From the NCBI RefSeq assembly GCF_003268775.1, contig NZ_QLSU01000006.1:1-64000 (forward strand): 64,000 nucleotides of DNA, read 5' to 3'. Positions 53,638-62,730 of the stretch are shown in pieces. Within the stretch, counting starts at the first letter, position 1; each line of letters opens with the position of its first letter. The stretch is from Paraburkholderia unamae (GTDB lineage Bacteria; Pseudomonadota; Gammaproteobacteria; Burkholderiales; Burkholderiaceae). Under the pieces are notes generated by a model. It was not told the origin of the DNA and did no database searches. It saw only the letters and a list, made by a program, of their open reading frames with translations. The translations under genes were made by a program, and so were the position numbers.

Positions 53638-55524
53638 ATGGATACCAAAGTAAACGTGGGGTCCACGGGGGCCCGCGACGGCATTCGTCCGTGGCGCGTC
53701 GCAACGCTTGCGTGGGTATGCGCGGGGTTGATGACTTCGACGCCTGGCTGGGCGCAGCAGTCGAACGGGAACGCAGCACAGGACAAGTCTGCCGCAGGCG
53801 CTTCGGTGCCCATGGGCAAGGGCCCTATGCAAATGACCATCAGCATGGGGCCGGCGCAAGGCAGCAGCGCGCCGCCCAAAGCCGTGGCGGGACCGCTGCG
53901 CGGACCGAATTGCGTTGGGGCCATCCGCAACGAGAGCAACGTGATCGTGCCGCTTGGCAAGTCGACGCTCGTGCCGATCGACGAACCGGTGCGCAACCGC
54001 ACCCTCGGCAATCCGGAGGTCGCCCAGGCGACCATGGTGTCGCCGCAAACGCTCTACATCGTCGGTCAGGCCGTTGGGACGACCAACATGATCATCCAGG
54101 GCAAGAGCGGCGCGTGCCAGGTGATCGACGTGATCGTCAGCGCCGATGCAGGCGGCCTCCAGGCCGCGCTCGCGCAACTCATGCCGCAAGAGCGTGATAT
54201 CCGCGTATCGACGGCGGCCGACAACATCGTGCTTGCCGGTCATGTGTCGAGCGCACAGGCAGCCCAGCAGGCCGTGGAGATCGCCAGGGTGTTCGGTGTG
54301 AGCGGGCAGAGCAATAACGGCGCGCACACGGGCGGCGTGATCAACATGCTCGGCGTGGACTCGCCGCAGCAGGTCATGCTCGAAGTGAAGGTCGCCGAAG
54401 TCGACAAGACGCTGATCGACCAGCTCGGCTCGGCGGTCAACATCCAGGGCGGTTTCGGATCGTGGACGGGCGCACTCGTGAGCAATCTGCTCGCGGGTGT
54501 ATCGAGCGCATTCGGTTTCTCGAAGGCGAACAACAATCCGCTCAAGTTGGCCATCGACGCGCAGAAGACCGACAACCTCGTGAAGATCCTGGCGGAGCCT
54601 AACCTCGTCACCATCAGCGGTCAGGAAGCCACTTTCCTCGCCGGCGGCAAGATCTTCATCCCCGTGCCGCAAAGCGGCGGCGGCACCTCGGCCACCGCGA
54701 TCACGCTTCAGGAGGAGGAGTTCGGCGTGGGGCTCAAGTTCACGCCTACGGTGCTCAACGGCGGGCGCATCAACCTGAAGGTGGCGCCGGAGGTCTCGGA
54801 GCTGTCGCCCACGGGCGTCACGCTGAGCGCGTCGAACGTCAGCGGCGTCAGCATCCTGCCGCTCATCACGACGCGGCGCGCTTCCACCACGGTCCAGATG
54901 CACGATGGCGAGTCGTTCGCGATCGGCGGGCTCATCAACAACAACATTACCGGCTCGCTCAAAGCCGTGCCGGGCCTCGGTGAGGTTCCGGTGCTGGGCG
55001 CGCTGCTCAGAAGCACTTCGTTCCAGCAGGACCGCTCGGAGCTGATCTTCATCATCACGCCGCACCTCGTGAAGCCAGTGGCGGACGTCGCGCAACTCCA
55101 GTTGCCCACGGACAGCTTCTCGCAGGTCCACGAAGCCGATGTGTACGCGACGGGCAACATGGAAGGCCGCGCCAATCGCGACCAGGGACGTTTCGCACCG
55201 CCGCCCGCACCGGCCGGCACGCAAGCCGTACCTGGTGCACCCGCCGCACCCGCCGCACCTGGCGATGCGCCCGCTGTGCCCGCCATGCCGGCCGCACCGC
55301 AGACGCCCGCTGCGCTGCCCGCGCCGCAGGTCTCCTCCAGGCGCGAGGCAGCGCCGGCGCAAGCGGCGCCGCCTGCCGCTGAAGCGCTCGTGCAGCCCGT
55401 ACCCGTGCAGCAGGTGAACGCGCAGGCGCTCGTGCCTGAACCCGGTGCCGACACCGCGGCGCGTGCGCAGCGCATCGAGCGCGAGGCGGCACGGATCGCG
55501 TCGAACGAATCCCCCGCTCATTGA
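53638..55524 (+). CDS. rcpA: Tad secretin RcpA/CpaC
   Basis: A 628-residue outer-membrane secretin through which the Flp pilus exits. A signal (about 20-42, VATLAWVCAGLMTSTPGWA) is followed by the Pil_MPP N-terminal domain (ESNVIVPLGKSTLVPIDEPV), BON-like part and the secretin domain (about 290-500) with ILAEPNLVTISGQEATFLAGG and RSTSFQQDRSELIFIITPHLV. The last 120 residues are an unusual Pro/Ala-rich tail with PAAPAAPG repeats. ATG 53638 is preferred to GTG 53587 for the signal peptide. Confidence 0.93.
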   Translation: MDTKVNVGSTGARDGIRPWRVATLAWVCAGLMTSTPGWAQQSNGNAAQDKSAAGASVPMGKGPMQMTISMGPAQGSSAPPKAVAGPLRGPNCVGAIRNESNVIVPLGKSTLVPIDEPVRNRTLGNPEVAQATMVSPQTLYIVGQAVGTTNMIIQGKSGACQVIDVIVSADAGGLQAALAQLMPQERDIRVSTAADNIVLAGHVSSAQAAQQAVEIARVFGVSGQSNNGAHTGGVINMLGVDSPQQVMLEVKVAEVDKTLIDQLGSAVNIQGGFGSWTGALVSNLLAGVSSAFGFSKANNNPLKLAIDAQKTDNLVKILAEPNLVTISGQEATFLAGGKIFIPVPQSGGGTSATAITLQEEEFGVGLKFTPTVLNGGRINLKVAPEVSELSPTGVTLSASNVSGVSILPLITTRRASTTVQMHDGESFAIGGLINNNITGSLKAVPGLGEVPVLGALLRSTSFQQDRSELIFIITPHLVKPVADVAQLQLPTDSFSQVHEADVYATGNMEGRANRDQGRFAPPPAPAGTQAVPGAPAAPAAPGDAPAVPAMPAAPQTPAALPAPQVSSRREAAPAQAAPPAAEALVQPVPVQQVNAQALVPEPGADTAARAQRIEREAARIASNESPAH

Positions 55525-55545
55525 CCCGGCGATCAGGAGGCCAAA

Positions 55546-55854
55546 ATGAAACTCGAAAACTTTGCATGCGTTCGCCGGTTCCTGTTGATCGCCCCGCTCG
55601 GCGCGGCGCTTGGCGGCTGCATGACCAGCACGCCGATCTGGGATGCGCACTTCGGACAAGCCGTGCGCTATTCGATGCAGGCGCAAATCATCGACCCGGA
55701 TGCGGGCAAGCACGGCGCCGCGCAGCAGGGCGTGGACGGCAAGTCGGCGGCATCGGCGATGGACCTCTACGACAAGTCGTTCCAGCAGCCGCCGACCGCG
55801 TCGAGCCCCTACACGATCGGCGTGAGCGGCGGTGGTGGTGGCGGCGGCCAGTGA
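55546..55854 (+). CDS. Tad-associated outer-membrane lipoprotein
   Basis: A 102-residue lipoprotein. The signal RRFLLIAPLGAALGG-C25 has a clear lipobox. The mature part has AHFGQAVRYSMQAQIIDPDAG and ends in a Gly-run (SGGGGGGGQ). By place it corresponds to the CpaD/RcpB pilot or a related secretin partner, but it is shorter than CpaD and I cannot prove homology. ATG 55546 follows AGGAGG. Confidence 0.82.
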   Translation: MKLENFACVRRFLLIAPLGAALGGCMTSTPIWDAHFGQAVRYSMQAQIIDPDAGKHGAAQQGVDGKSAASAMDLYDKSFQQPPTASSPYTIGVSGGGGGGGQ

Positions 55855-55908
55855 GCGGCGTCACGAGCAACCGTCCGGGGAAGGGAACAACAGCGGGGAC
55901 CTACGATC

Positions 55909-57117
55909 ATGATCGACATACTCATTACCTCGACAGACGCAGAGCGGCTTGCGCAGATCATGCGCACGATCGCGGGATGCGGCCCGTACCGCACGACGCG
56001 TAGCGTAGGCACACCGTTCGATCTCGTCGAGCGCGGCGACACGCTCGACGCCTTCGATGTCCTGATCGTCGACGCGCGAGGGTTGCAGGAAGCGCAGTTG
56101 CCCGCCGTGAGCGAGCTGTGCCGGCGCTGCGAGCGGCTCATGTGCGTGCTGCTGATTCCCGAGGCGTCGCCCGACGAGCTCATCGCGGCGATGCGCGCGG
56201 GCTTTCGCGACGTGGTCACGGGGCCGCAGGACGGCCGCGCGATAGGCGAGGCGTTGCAGCGCGCGATCGGCCAGCGCGCGCAAGGCAGCACGCGTGCGTC
56301 GCGCATTGTCTCGTTCATGTCGTGCAAGGGCGGCGTGGGCACGAGCTTCATCGCGGCGAACGTGGCGCATATCGTCTCGCAGACGCAGAGCCGCCGCGTG
56401 CTGCTGATCGACCTGAATCAGCTCTACGCGGACGCGGCGTTTCTCGTGACGGCGGATACGCCGCCGTCGACCTTGCCCCAGCTCTGCGCCGAAGTGGACC
56501 GCATGGACGTTGCGTTCTTCGACGCGAGCGTGATGCATGTGGCCGAGAACTTCGACATCCTCGCGGGCGCGGGCGATCCGATCAAGGCGGGCGAGATGCG
56601 TCAGGACCGGCTCGAATGGGTGCTCGGCGTCGCGACGCCGCGTTACGACTGCGTGATCCTCGATCTCGGCCAGACGATCAATCCGCTGTCCATGCTCGCG
56701 CTCGATCGCAGCGACGAGATTCACATCGTCTTGCAGGCGAGCATGCCTCATCTTCATGCTGGCCGCCGCCTCCTGGAGATCTTGCAGTCGCTCGGCTATG
56801 GGCCGGAGCGCATGCGCTTGCTGCTGAACCGGCAGACGCGTCACGGCGAGCTCATGCGCGAGGCCGCCGACAGCGTGCTCGGCATGAAGCCGTTGCTTGT
56901 CATTCCCGACGACGCGCGCGCCGTTGCGGAAGCGGTCAATCAAGGTGTGCCGATTGCCGTCGCGGCGCCCGGCAGCGCGGTGACGCGCTGTCTGCGCACG
57001 CTGGCGGCGAGCGTGGCGCCTCCGAACGCCAGCGGCGAGACAGCACGGGGCAAGGGCGAATCCGTGTTCGCGCGCATGCTCGGCCGCCAGACGCCGGCCA
57101 AACTCGGCTTGATGTAA
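55909..57117 (+). CDS. tadZ: Tad localisation ATPase TadZ/CpaE
   Basis: A 402-residue protein that places the Tad machine at the pole. An atypical receiver-like N-domain (residues 1-125, IDILITSTDAERLAQIM, LIVDARGLQEAQL) precedes a MinD/ParA-like ATPase (about 135-370). The deviant Walker A reads SCKGGVGTSFIAANVAHI, with Thr where the second Lys is usual. VLLIDLNQLYADAAF and CVILDLGQTINPLSM follow. TadZ proteins often have such a weakened P-loop. ATG 55909. Confidence 0.92.
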   Translation: MIDILITSTDAERLAQIMRTIAGCGPYRTTRSVGTPFDLVERGDTLDAFDVLIVDARGLQEAQLPAVSELCRRCERLMCVLLIPEASPDELIAAMRAGFRDVVTGPQDGRAIGEALQRAIGQRAQGSTRASRIVSFMSCKGGVGTSFIAANVAHIVSQTQSRRVLLIDLNQLYADAAFLVTADTPPSTLPQLCAEVDRMDVAFFDASVMHVAENFDILAGAGDPIKAGEMRQDRLEWVLGVATPRYDCVILDLGQTINPLSMLALDRSDEIHIVLQASMPHLHAGRRLLEILQSLGYGPERMRLLLNRQTRHGELMREAADSVLGMKPLLVIPDDARAVAEAVNQGVPIAVAAPGSAVTRCLRTLAASVAPPNASGETARGKGESVFARMLGRQTPAKLGLM

Positions 57118-57129
57118 AGGAGAAAAAAC

Positions 57130-58521
57130 ATGTCTCTTCGTGAGCAGATCTTTGCACAGCGTCTCGAGCCGACGATCGTCGAGCGCACCGACGCGGGCGG
57201 CCCCGCAACGGCCGCCGCCGCGGCGCCGGCCCGGGTGAAGACCGAGGCGTACCAGAAGCTGAAGTACGACATGCATCATGCGGTGCTCGAACGCGTGGAG
57301 CTGGAGCGGCTTTCGCGCATGCCGCAGGAGCAGATCCGCGGCGAGATCAACGCGCTCGTGGGGCGCATACTCGAAGAACAAAAGGCGCTGGCAAACGATA
57401 TTGAGCGCAGACAACTGGCCATCGACGTGTACGACGAGATGTTCGGCTTCGGCCCGCTCGAGCCGCTGCTGCGCGACCCCACGGTCTCGGACATTCTCGT
57501 GAACACGTGGTGTCAGACTTATGTGGAGCGCCGCGGCAAGCTCGAACTCACCGACGTCAACTTCTACGACGACGCCCATCTCATGAAGGTGATCGAGAAG
57601 ATCGTCTCGCGGGTCGGGCGGCGCATCGACGAATCGAGCCCGATGGTGGATGCGCGTCTGCCTGACGGCTCGCGCGTGAATGCCATCATTCCGCCTTCGG
57701 CGGTGGACGGGCCGCTCGTATCGATCCGGCGGTTCGCGGTCTCGCCGTTGAAGGTTTCAGATCTGATCGAGCTGCAAACGCTCACGCCGCCCATGGCCCA
57801 GGTGCTCGAAGGCCTCGCGCGGGCCAAGGTCAACATTCTCGTTTCGGGCGGCACGGGCAGCGGCAAGACGACCATGCTGAACGTGCTCTCGGGTTTCATT
57901 CCGAACGACGAGCGCATCGTCACGATCGAGGACGCCGCCGAGCTTCAGCTTCGTCAGGATCACGTGTTGCGGCTCGAGACGCGTCCGCCCAACATCGAAG
58001 GCAAAGGCGAGATCACCCAGCGCGCGCTCGTGCGCAATGCGCTGCGGATGCGCCCCGACCGCATCATCCTCGGCGAAGTCCGCGGCGCGGAAGCGCTCGA
58101 CATGCTCAACGCGATGAACACCGGCCACGAAGGCTCGCTCGCGACGATCCACGCCAACACGCCGCGCGACGCGCTCACGCGTCTGGAGAACATGATCAGC
58201 CTGGGCGGCCTTGCGTTGCCGCCGCGCACGATGCGCCATCAGATCTCGTCCGCGATCTCGGTGGTCGTGCAAGCCGCGCGCCTGACCGACGGCCGCCGCA
58301 AGATCGTGAGCATTTCGGAGCTGACCGGCATGGAAGGCGACATGATCAACATGCAAGAGATCTTCACGTTCAAGCGCACGGGGATGGACTCGAACGGCAA
58401 CGTGCGCGGCCACTTTTGCGCAACGGGCGTGCGGCCGAAGTTCTGCGAGCGGTTCGCGGCATTCGGCGTGAACGTGCCGGACGCGCTTTTCGATCCGGGC
58501 CGGCGTTACGAAGCGACCTGA
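57130..58521 (+). CDS. tadA: Tad pilus secretion ATPase TadA/CpaF
   Basis: A 463-residue hexameric ATPase that powers Flp pilus extension and possibly retraction. The N-terminal helical part (residues 1-120) precedes the RecA-like core with the Walker A motif [20 protein letters not shown] near 240. ASP box is [15 protein letters not shown], Walker [21 protein letters not shown], and the His box [19 protein letters not shown] 57130 with AAAGGAG upstream. It is 12 bases after tadZ. Confidence 0.96.
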   Translation: MSLREQIFAQRLEPTIVERTDAGGPATAAAAAPARVKTEAYQKLKYDMHHAVLERVELERLSRMPQEQIRGEINALVGRILEEQKALANDIERRQLAIDVYDEMFGFGPLEPLLRDPTVSDILVNTWCQTYVERRGKLELTDVNFYDDAHLMKVIEKIVSRVGRRIDESSPMVDARLPDGSRVNAIIPPSAVDGPLVSIRRFAVSPLKVSDLIELQTLTPPMAQVLEGLARAKVNILVSGGTGSGKTTMLNVLSGFIPNDERIVTIEDAAELQLRQDHVLRLETRPPNIEGKGEITQRALVRNALRMRPDRIILGEVRGAEALDMLNAMNTGHEGSLATIHANTPRDALTRLENMISLGGLALPPRTMRHQISSAISVVVQAARLTDGRRKIVSISELTGMEGDMINMQEIFTFKRTGMDSNGNVRGHFCATGVRPKFCERFAAFGVNVPDALFDPGRRYEAT

Positions 58522-58576
58522 TGTTGCCATTGATGTTGTTGCCGAGGGTTTCGGGAATCTTCCGGGGGAGCATGGC

Positions 58577-59554
58577 ATGAGCACAACCTTCATTCTGGCA
58601 ATCCTGCTGCTCTTCGTGGCCGTCGTGCTGGCCAGCCAGGGCGCGTGGGAGTGGTGGAACAGCCGGCACGGCGCCGTCGCGCGGCGCCTCGAATCTCGCC
58701 TTCAGGCTGTGGCTACGGGCGGGGCGGGGCGCAAGGAGGCGATGTCCATCCTCAAGGCGCGCAAGCTCGACGGATCTACGGTGTTCGAACGCGCGTTGCT
58801 GCTGTTGCCGGGTATCCGCACGTTCGAGGCGTGGGTGCAGCAGTCGGGCGTGAGCTGGACGACAGCGCGCATCGTTGCATTGTGCGCGCTGATGCCGGTG
58901 CTCGTGGCCGTGGCGGGGATGTTCGTCTACGTGCCGTTGGCGATGCTGGCGGCCCTCGCGGTGGTGACGGCGCTGCTGCCGGTGATGTATGTGCGCTATC
59001 GGCGCGCAAAGCGGATGATGCGCTTCCAGAAGCAGTTGCCGGATGCCTGCGACATGCTTGCGCGTGCGTTGCGATCGGGGCATGCGCTGGCGGGGGCGAT
59101 CGACATGGTCGGCACCGAATTCGCCAACCCGATGGGCGCCGAGTTCCGTATCACGTTCGACGAGATCAACTACGGCGCGTCGCTCAACGACGCGCTGCTG
59201 GGGCTCGCGCAACGCGTGCCGGCCGGAGACCTGCGCTACTTCGTGATTGCCGTGCTGATCCAGCGCGAGACGGGCGGCAACCTGGCCGAGTTGCTGGACG
59301 GCATTGCGACCCTCGTGCGCGAGCGTTTCAAGCTGTTCGACAAGGTGCGTGTGCTCTCGGCCGAAGGTGTGCTCTCGGCTCGGGTGCTGTCTCTGATGCC
59401 GGTGTTCACGGCGGGTGCCATCGCCTTCGTGAATCCGGGCTTTCTGGAGGTGCTCTGGAAAGATCCGGGCGGCGTGATGATGCTCCAGGCCTCGGCCGTG
59501 ATGATGGTGATCGGCGCGATCTGGGTGCGGCGCATCGTGCGCATTCACGTCTGA
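58577..59554 (+). CDS. tadB: Tad inner-membrane platform protein TadB
   Basis: A 325-residue polytopic protein of the T2SF/GspF-like fold, the inner-membrane platform of the pilus. One N-terminal helix, a pair near residues 95-140, then the cytoplasmic T2SF domain (KQLPDACDMLARALRSGHALAGAI, ETGGNLAELLDGIATLVRER) and C-terminal helices. ATG 58577 (MSTTFILAILLLFV). It pairs with TadC, 48 bases downstream. Confidence 0.93.
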   Translation: MSTTFILAILLLFVAVVLASQGAWEWWNSRHGAVARRLESRLQAVATGGAGRKEAMSILKARKLDGSTVFERALLLLPGIRTFEAWVQQSGVSWTTARIVALCALMPVLVAVAGMFVYVPLAMLAALAVVTALLPVMYVRYRRAKRMMRFQKQLPDACDMLARALRSGHALAGAIDMVGTEFANPMGAEFRITFDEINYGASLNDALLGLAQRVPAGDLRYFVIAVLIQRETGGNLAELLDGIATLVRERFKLFDKVRVLSAEGVLSARVLSLMPVFTAGAIAFVNPGFLEVLWKDPGGVMMLQASAVMMVIGAIWVRRIVRIHV

Positions 59555-59602
59555 GGACGCCAGGTCTTGCGCCGGTGGAAAAAAAGCGAAAAAGGGGGAA
59601 TC

Positions 59603-60568
59603 ATGTTAGCGCTCGATTCAACGCGGTTGCTGTTGTTGTTGTGTCTCTTTGCCGGCGTGTTCGGCGTGACGTTGGGCGCCATGTATCTCTTCGCTCCCAG
59701 GACTTTGCGCCGGCGCATCGAACAGGCGGGCGGCGGCCGTAGCGCGGCCGCGCCCGGTGCGCAGCCCGACGACGGCAACGAGGCGTGGTACGAAAAGCTC
59801 GTGCAGATCTCGGAGCCGCTTTCCCGGCTGTCCACGCCGAAAGAGGGCTGGGAGGTTTCGGCGCTGCGTGTGCGCTTGATGAACGCGGGCTGGCGCACGC
59901 CCGGCGCCGTGGCGGTCTTCTTCGGCGCCCGCACGGTGCTCGCGCTGCTGCTGCCCACGCTGGCCGCCATGTGGCTCATCAGTGGCGGGGGCGTGACCTC
60001 GGTCACGCAGTTCTCCGTGGTGCTCGTGAGTCTCGTGGCATTCGGCTACTACCTGCCGGGCATCGTCCTCTCGCGCATCGTGGCCCGCCGCAAGCGCGCG
60101 ATCTTCGAGGACTTCCCCGACGCAATCGATCTGCTGACGGTTTGCGTCGAAGCGGGCCTCGGGCTGGATGCCGCGCTGATGCGCGTGACGGAGGAGATCA
60201 AGCTGCGCAGCGCGGTGGTCGCGAGCGAGCTGGAGCTCACGCTGCTGGAAATGCGCTCGGGCTATTCGAAGGAGAAGGCGCTGCGCAACCTCGCCTTGCG
60301 CACGGGTGTTGACGACGTCGATTCGTTCAGCACGATGCTCATCCAGGCGGAGCGTTTCGGCACGAGCATCGGCGATTCGCTGCGCGTGCTCTCGGATACG
60401 CTGCGCACGCGCCGCCGCATGCTGGCCGAGGAAAAGGCCGCGAAGATCGCACTGAAGCTCCTGTTTCCGCTGATGTTCTGCATCTTCCCGACGCTGCTGG
60501 TGGTGCTCATGGGGCCCGCGATGCTACAGATCTACCGGACGATGCTGCCGGCGATGAATGGTGGCTAG
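59603..60568 (+). CDS. tadC: Tad inner-membrane platform protein TadC
   Basis: A 321-residue T2SF-domain membrane protein partnered with TadB. Helices lie near residues 8-26, 105-125, 130-150 and 290-312. The T2SF core is FPDAIDLLTVCVEAGLGLDAAL and VDSFSTMLIQAERFGTSIGDSL. ATG 59603 follows AGGGGGAA. It ends 12 bases before a GTAATG that opens the longer version of the TadE-like gene. Confidence 0.93.
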   Translation: MLALDSTRLLLLLCLFAGVFGVTLGAMYLFAPRTLRRRIEQAGGGRSAAAPGAQPDDGNEAWYEKLVQISEPLSRLSTPKEGWEVSALRVRLMNAGWRTPGAVAVFFGARTVLALLLPTLAAMWLISGGGVTSVTQFSVVLVSLVAFGYYLPGIVLSRIVARRKRAIFEDFPDAIDLLTVCVEAGLGLDAALMRVTEEIKLRSAVVASELELTLLEMRSGYSKEKALRNLALRTGVDDVDSFSTMLIQAERFGTSIGDSLRVLSDTLRTRRRMLAEEKAAKIALKLLFPLMFCIFPTLLVVLMGPAMLQIYRTMLPAMNGG

Positions 60569-60646
60569 CCCGCGGCCGTAATGAACCAGGAAGGCGGACG
60601 AACAAAACAGACCAGGCCCGGGATGGGCGAATCGATCGGGGGTGTC

Positions 60647-61201
60647 ATGGAATCAGCAAATATCGGCGCGCAGCCGCTCATGACGCGCGCGCAAAGGGGA
60701 CGAGCGGGCGGGGCTCAGTCGCGGCCGGTGCGCCGGCGGCGCGCGCAGCGCGGCGTGGCGGCGGTCGAGTTCGCCCTGGTGCTGCCGCTGCTGTTGCTGC
60801 TGCTGTTTGGCATCGTGGAAATGGGCTTCCTCCTGTACGACAAAAGCGTGATCACCAGCGCGAGCCGCGCGGCGGCGCGGCAGGCGGTGGCGTTTGGCGA
60901 GGACGCTACGGGCGTGCCGGTTTATCTGAGCGCATCGAGCGTGCAAGGTATCGCGACGGGCGGACTTTCGACCTTGCTGGTCAACTTCGGCTCGGGCTCG
61001 CCGAGCGTCACGATCACGAATTCGACCTCGGGCGTGGTCACGGGATCGACGCAGGCATGTAGTTCCGGCGCTTCGTTGACGGTCGCCGTGAGCTACCCGT
61101 TCACCGGTTTCGGATTCGGCGCGTCGGCGGCGATCAATCCGCTGAGTACGGTGGCCAACGCGCTCACGTTGAGTTCGTCGACGACCATGAGCTGCGAATA
61201 G
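60647..61201 (+). CDS. tadE: TadE-like pseudopilin
   Basis: A 184-residue minor pilin-like protein. A basic leader (SRPVRRRRAQRG) is followed by VAAVEFALVLPLLLLLLFGI with Glu at +5, a TadV-type cleavage site. FDKS-like text (LLYDKSVITSASRAAARQAV) is the TadE hallmark. The rest is a Ser/Thr/Gly-rich periplasmic domain with two Cys. ATG 60647 is chosen for its GGGGGTGTC spacing; ATG 60581 would add 22 residues. Confidence 0.88.
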   Translation: MESANIGAQPLMTRAQRGRAGGAQSRPVRRRRAQRGVAAVEFALVLPLLLLLLFGIVEMGFLLYDKSVITSASRAAARQAVAFGEDATGVPVYLSASSVQGIATGGLSTLLVNFGSGSPSVTITNSTSGVVTGSTQACSSGASLTVAVSYPFTGFGFGASAAINPLSTVANALTLSSSTTMSCE

Positions 61202-61237
61202 CCGGTGGACGAACCGGCATATCGACTGGGGATGAAT

Positions 61238-62398
61238 ATGTACAGGACAACTACAGGTTGCCGCAAGGTTCGGCGCCAAAAGGGTACGGTGGCGATTCAG
61301 GTCGCGCTGATGCTCGTTCTCCTTATCGGCGCGGCGGCGTTCGCGCTCGACGTGGCGCGCTGGGTGATCGTGCGTCACCAGCTGCAAAACGCGGCTGACG
61401 CCGCAGCCCTCGCCGGGGTGAAGCAGTTGCCTGGCCAGCTGGTTGCGGCCGCTTCAACCACCTTGTGGGCGTCGGCGGCGCCCGCCGCGAGCGCAGCAGC
61501 CGCCCAGTACGCGAGTGCGAATTCGGCCAACAACCAGGCGGCATCGGCGCAGTTGGTGATGGTCGGCTACTGGGACGTCAATCGCGCCAATGTGGCGACT
61601 AACGCGCTCCCGCTGGTGCAGACCATTGCTTCGCCAACCTCCAAGCCGGCCGTGATGGTCACGACGGGATTGCCGGGAGGAGCGAGCTTGCCGCTGATGC
61701 TCGGGAGCCTCCTCGGCGTGTCGAGCCTCAATGCCAGCGCTACGGCTGTCGCGGTCATATCGGCACCGGGCGCGGCGCTGCCGGGTGCGCTCTTTCCGAT
61801 GGTCCTGAATCAGTGCATCTACCAGAATTCCACGTACTGGAGCAACGGGAAACCTGTGTCCGGTATGCCGCTTCAGATGGGCGTTGGCGGGGTAACCACG
61901 ATTGCGGGCACGACTTGCGCGAGCGCCGCAGGTCAATGGACAACGCTGAATGACACCGCCTGTGGGTCGATCAACAGCGTGCCAGCGATTCAGTGTCTGA
62001 TGCAAAACGGAAACTCGGGTCCGCTCACCACTACGAGCAATGCGCAAACGCCTTGTGTGCAGCAACCTGTCAGCTGTACTTACGTTCAGCCTGGCACGAA
62101 AGCGGAGCTATACGACAGCAGCAACTATCCCACCTTGCCGATCGTGGTGACCGTTCCGGTCGTCGCCGACGGGGCGACGGCGCTCAACGGCAGCAGTACG
62201 CCGATCCTCGGTTTCGCGTCGTTTTCGATCGATGCCGTGTATAAGGCAGGGACCTCGTCCCCTTGTGCCAAATGCATTGTCGGGCATCTCGTTTCGGGCG
62301 TCGCGGGCAGCACGACGGCGGGCGGCACGACGAGCAGTTACTATGGCGCTGTCACCCCGCCCAGTCTCGCCGTGCTGCCGACAAACGACTATTACTGA
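61238..62398 (+). CDS. tadG: TadG-like pilus-associated protein
   Basis: A 386-residue protein with an N-terminal TadG/Flp-like segment (QKGTVAIQVALMLVLLIGAAAFALDVARWVIVRHQLQNAADAA split across the membrane helix at about 15-40). The remainder is a Ser/Thr/Ala-rich periplasmic domain of some 330 residues with several Cys pairs and no von Willebrand domain seen. ATG 61238 has GGGG seven bases before it; ATG 61232 lies two codons earlier. It is the last recognisable gene of the Tad locus. Confidence 0.88.
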   Translation: MYRTTTGCRKVRRQKGTVAIQVALMLVLLIGAAAFALDVARWVIVRHQLQNAADAAALAGVKQLPGQLVAAASTTLWASAAPAASAAAAQYASANSANNQAASAQLVMVGYWDVNRANVATNALPLVQTIASPTSKPAVMVTTGLPGGASLPLMLGSLLGVSSLNASATAVAVISAPGAALPGALFPMVLNQCIYQNSTYWSNGKPVSGMPLQMGVGGVTTIAGTTCASAAGQWTTLNDTACGSINSVPAIQCLMQNGNSGPLTTTSNAQTPCVQQPVSCTYVQPGTKAELYDSSNYPTLPIVVTVPVVADGATALNGSSTPILGFASFSIDAVYKAGTSSPCAKCIVGHLVSGVAGSTTAGGTTSSYYGAVTPPSLAVLPTNDYY

Positions 62399-62730
62399 AT
62401 CGTGACAGTCAGTCCGGCGTCGCGCTTCTCCGCGCGCCGTACGGCGAGCACGGCGGGGATGGCTCGATAGCGGCGAAGTGCACGTCGCACGGCGTGCCTG
62501 CCTGCCACGAGCGCCGTTTATCCTGGCCCTGAAAAGGGCGCAGGGCCGGTCCAGGCCGGATGGCCGCCAGGCGTCCCGCAAGGTCGTTTGTGGGCCGACG
62601 TACATAGCGGCGGTCAAATTTGACATTCCCCGCCTTGCCAGGTGGCAAGCTGGAGCCCCGATCTCCCAAACCAGCAGGACCGAGGCGCCATTGGCCAGAA
62701 CAGAGTGTGAATCGCACGGGGAGTGCACGC
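62399..62730. other. Intergenic region after the Tad locus
   Basis: About 330 bases without a supported gene. A perfect 12-base palindrome, GTCAAATTTGAC, lies at 62613-62624, about 107 bases before the DUF2254 start, and might be an operator. No terminator with a T-run is visible after tadG. Confidence 0.5.

Noticed and set aside
53617..55713. A 698-codon open frame antisense to the secretin gene
   Set aside because: Shadow frame; the Gly/Arg-rich parts mirror the PAAP tail codons.
62581..62700. Possible insertion-sequence end around GTCAAATTTGAC
   Set aside because: I saw no matching inverted repeat, target duplication or transposase fragment, so the palindrome is reported only as a candidate operator.
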